Source: Sphingomonadaceae bacterium
GTDB lineage: Bacteria > Pseudomonadota > Alphaproteobacteria > Sphingomonadales > Sphingomonadaceae
Direction: 5' to 3'
Assembly (NCBI GenBank): GCA_023384025.1
Contig: JAHDXX010000069.1
Span: 1-13,820, forward strand
Length of the DNA stretch: 13,820 nt
A program made the translations under genes and the position numbers. A model generated the notes under the pieces. It was not told the DNA's origin. It ran no database searches and saw only the letters and a list, made by a program, of their open reading frames with translations. Numbering within the stretch: the first letter of the stretch is position 1; each line of letters begins with the position of its first letter. Below, piece after piece: positions 13,758 through 13,820 of this stretch.

Positions 13758-13817
13758 CCCCCCCCCCCGCCGGGGCGGATGGCAACCCCCCCCCAACCAA
13801 CCCCCGCCCCGGCGGGG
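13758..13817. repeat. C-runs and 14-nt inverted repeat at the window end
   Basis: There are runs of 11 C (13758-13768) and 9 C (13786-13794). A perfect 14-nt inverted repeat lies at 13765-13778 and 13804-13817 (CCCCGCCGGGGCGG and its complement). No gene, promoter or terminator is seen. The homopolymers may be error-prone sequence near a contig end. Confidence 0.7.
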
Positions 13818-13820
13818 ATA

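Noticed and set aside
13639..13817. CRISPR-like repeats
   Set aside because: The repeats are inverted rather than direct, too few and irregularly spaced.

Overview
The window is GC-rich, tightly packed bacterial DNA. Protein relatedness recalled from memory, codon use and the C/G-rich hairpin repeats at the right end point to an alphaproteobacterium, most likely a sphingomonad (Sphingomonadaceae/Erythrobacteraceae type). No marker gene fixes the genus.

Left part (1-2925, + strand). Two overlapping genes encode envelope or secreted proteins. The first is cut by the window edge. It has three Pro-rich-linked helical-hairpin repeats, each bracketed by two cysteines, then an Ig-like stretch and a C-terminal segment resembling the end of a subtilase propeptide. 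The second is a subtilisin-like (S8) protease with a signal peptide, a complete catalytic set and no visible propeptide of its own. The pair may therefore be a protease and a propeptide supplied in trans. This is the least familiar system here.

Boundary (2926-3293). There is no convincing intact gene. The stretch holds a short coding-looking remnant and, at 3254-3278, the exact 3' end of a tRNA-Ser gene (T-loop, acceptor strand, CCA) without the rest of the tRNA. This is the usual scar left by an element integrated into a tRNA. Its orientation puts the element to the left, so the protease pair would be near the distal end of a genomic island. The steroid operon to the right would be outside it.

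Right part (3294-13625, - strand, read right to left). Eleven genes are packed with overlaps or gaps of 2-3 nt, except for one 42-nt gap. In transcription order they are: EchA20-like ring hydrolase, large acyl-CoA dehydrogenase (ACAD), small ACAD, FadA6-like thiolase, Rv3548c-like short-chain dehydrogenase (SDR), small ACAD, FadE30-like large ACAD, IpdF-like SDR, MaoC hydratase, ketosteroid isomerase and FadD3-like CoA ligase. Several match, motif by motif, what I recall of the mycobacterial KstR2 regulon, which degrades steroid rings C and D through the indanedione propionate HIP. FadD3 would activate HIP; the FadE30 pair, MaoC, the SDR and FadA6 would shorten its side chain; IpdF would oxidise the ring hydroxyl; EchA20 would open a ring; and the second ACAD pair and thiolase would act on later products. 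IpdAB, IpdC, a regulator and the ring A/B genes are not in the window.

Right end (13626-13820). There is no gene. It holds three small hairpins, a distal inverted copy of part of them, and C-runs with a second inverted repeat. The C-runs and abrupt end may mark a contig end.
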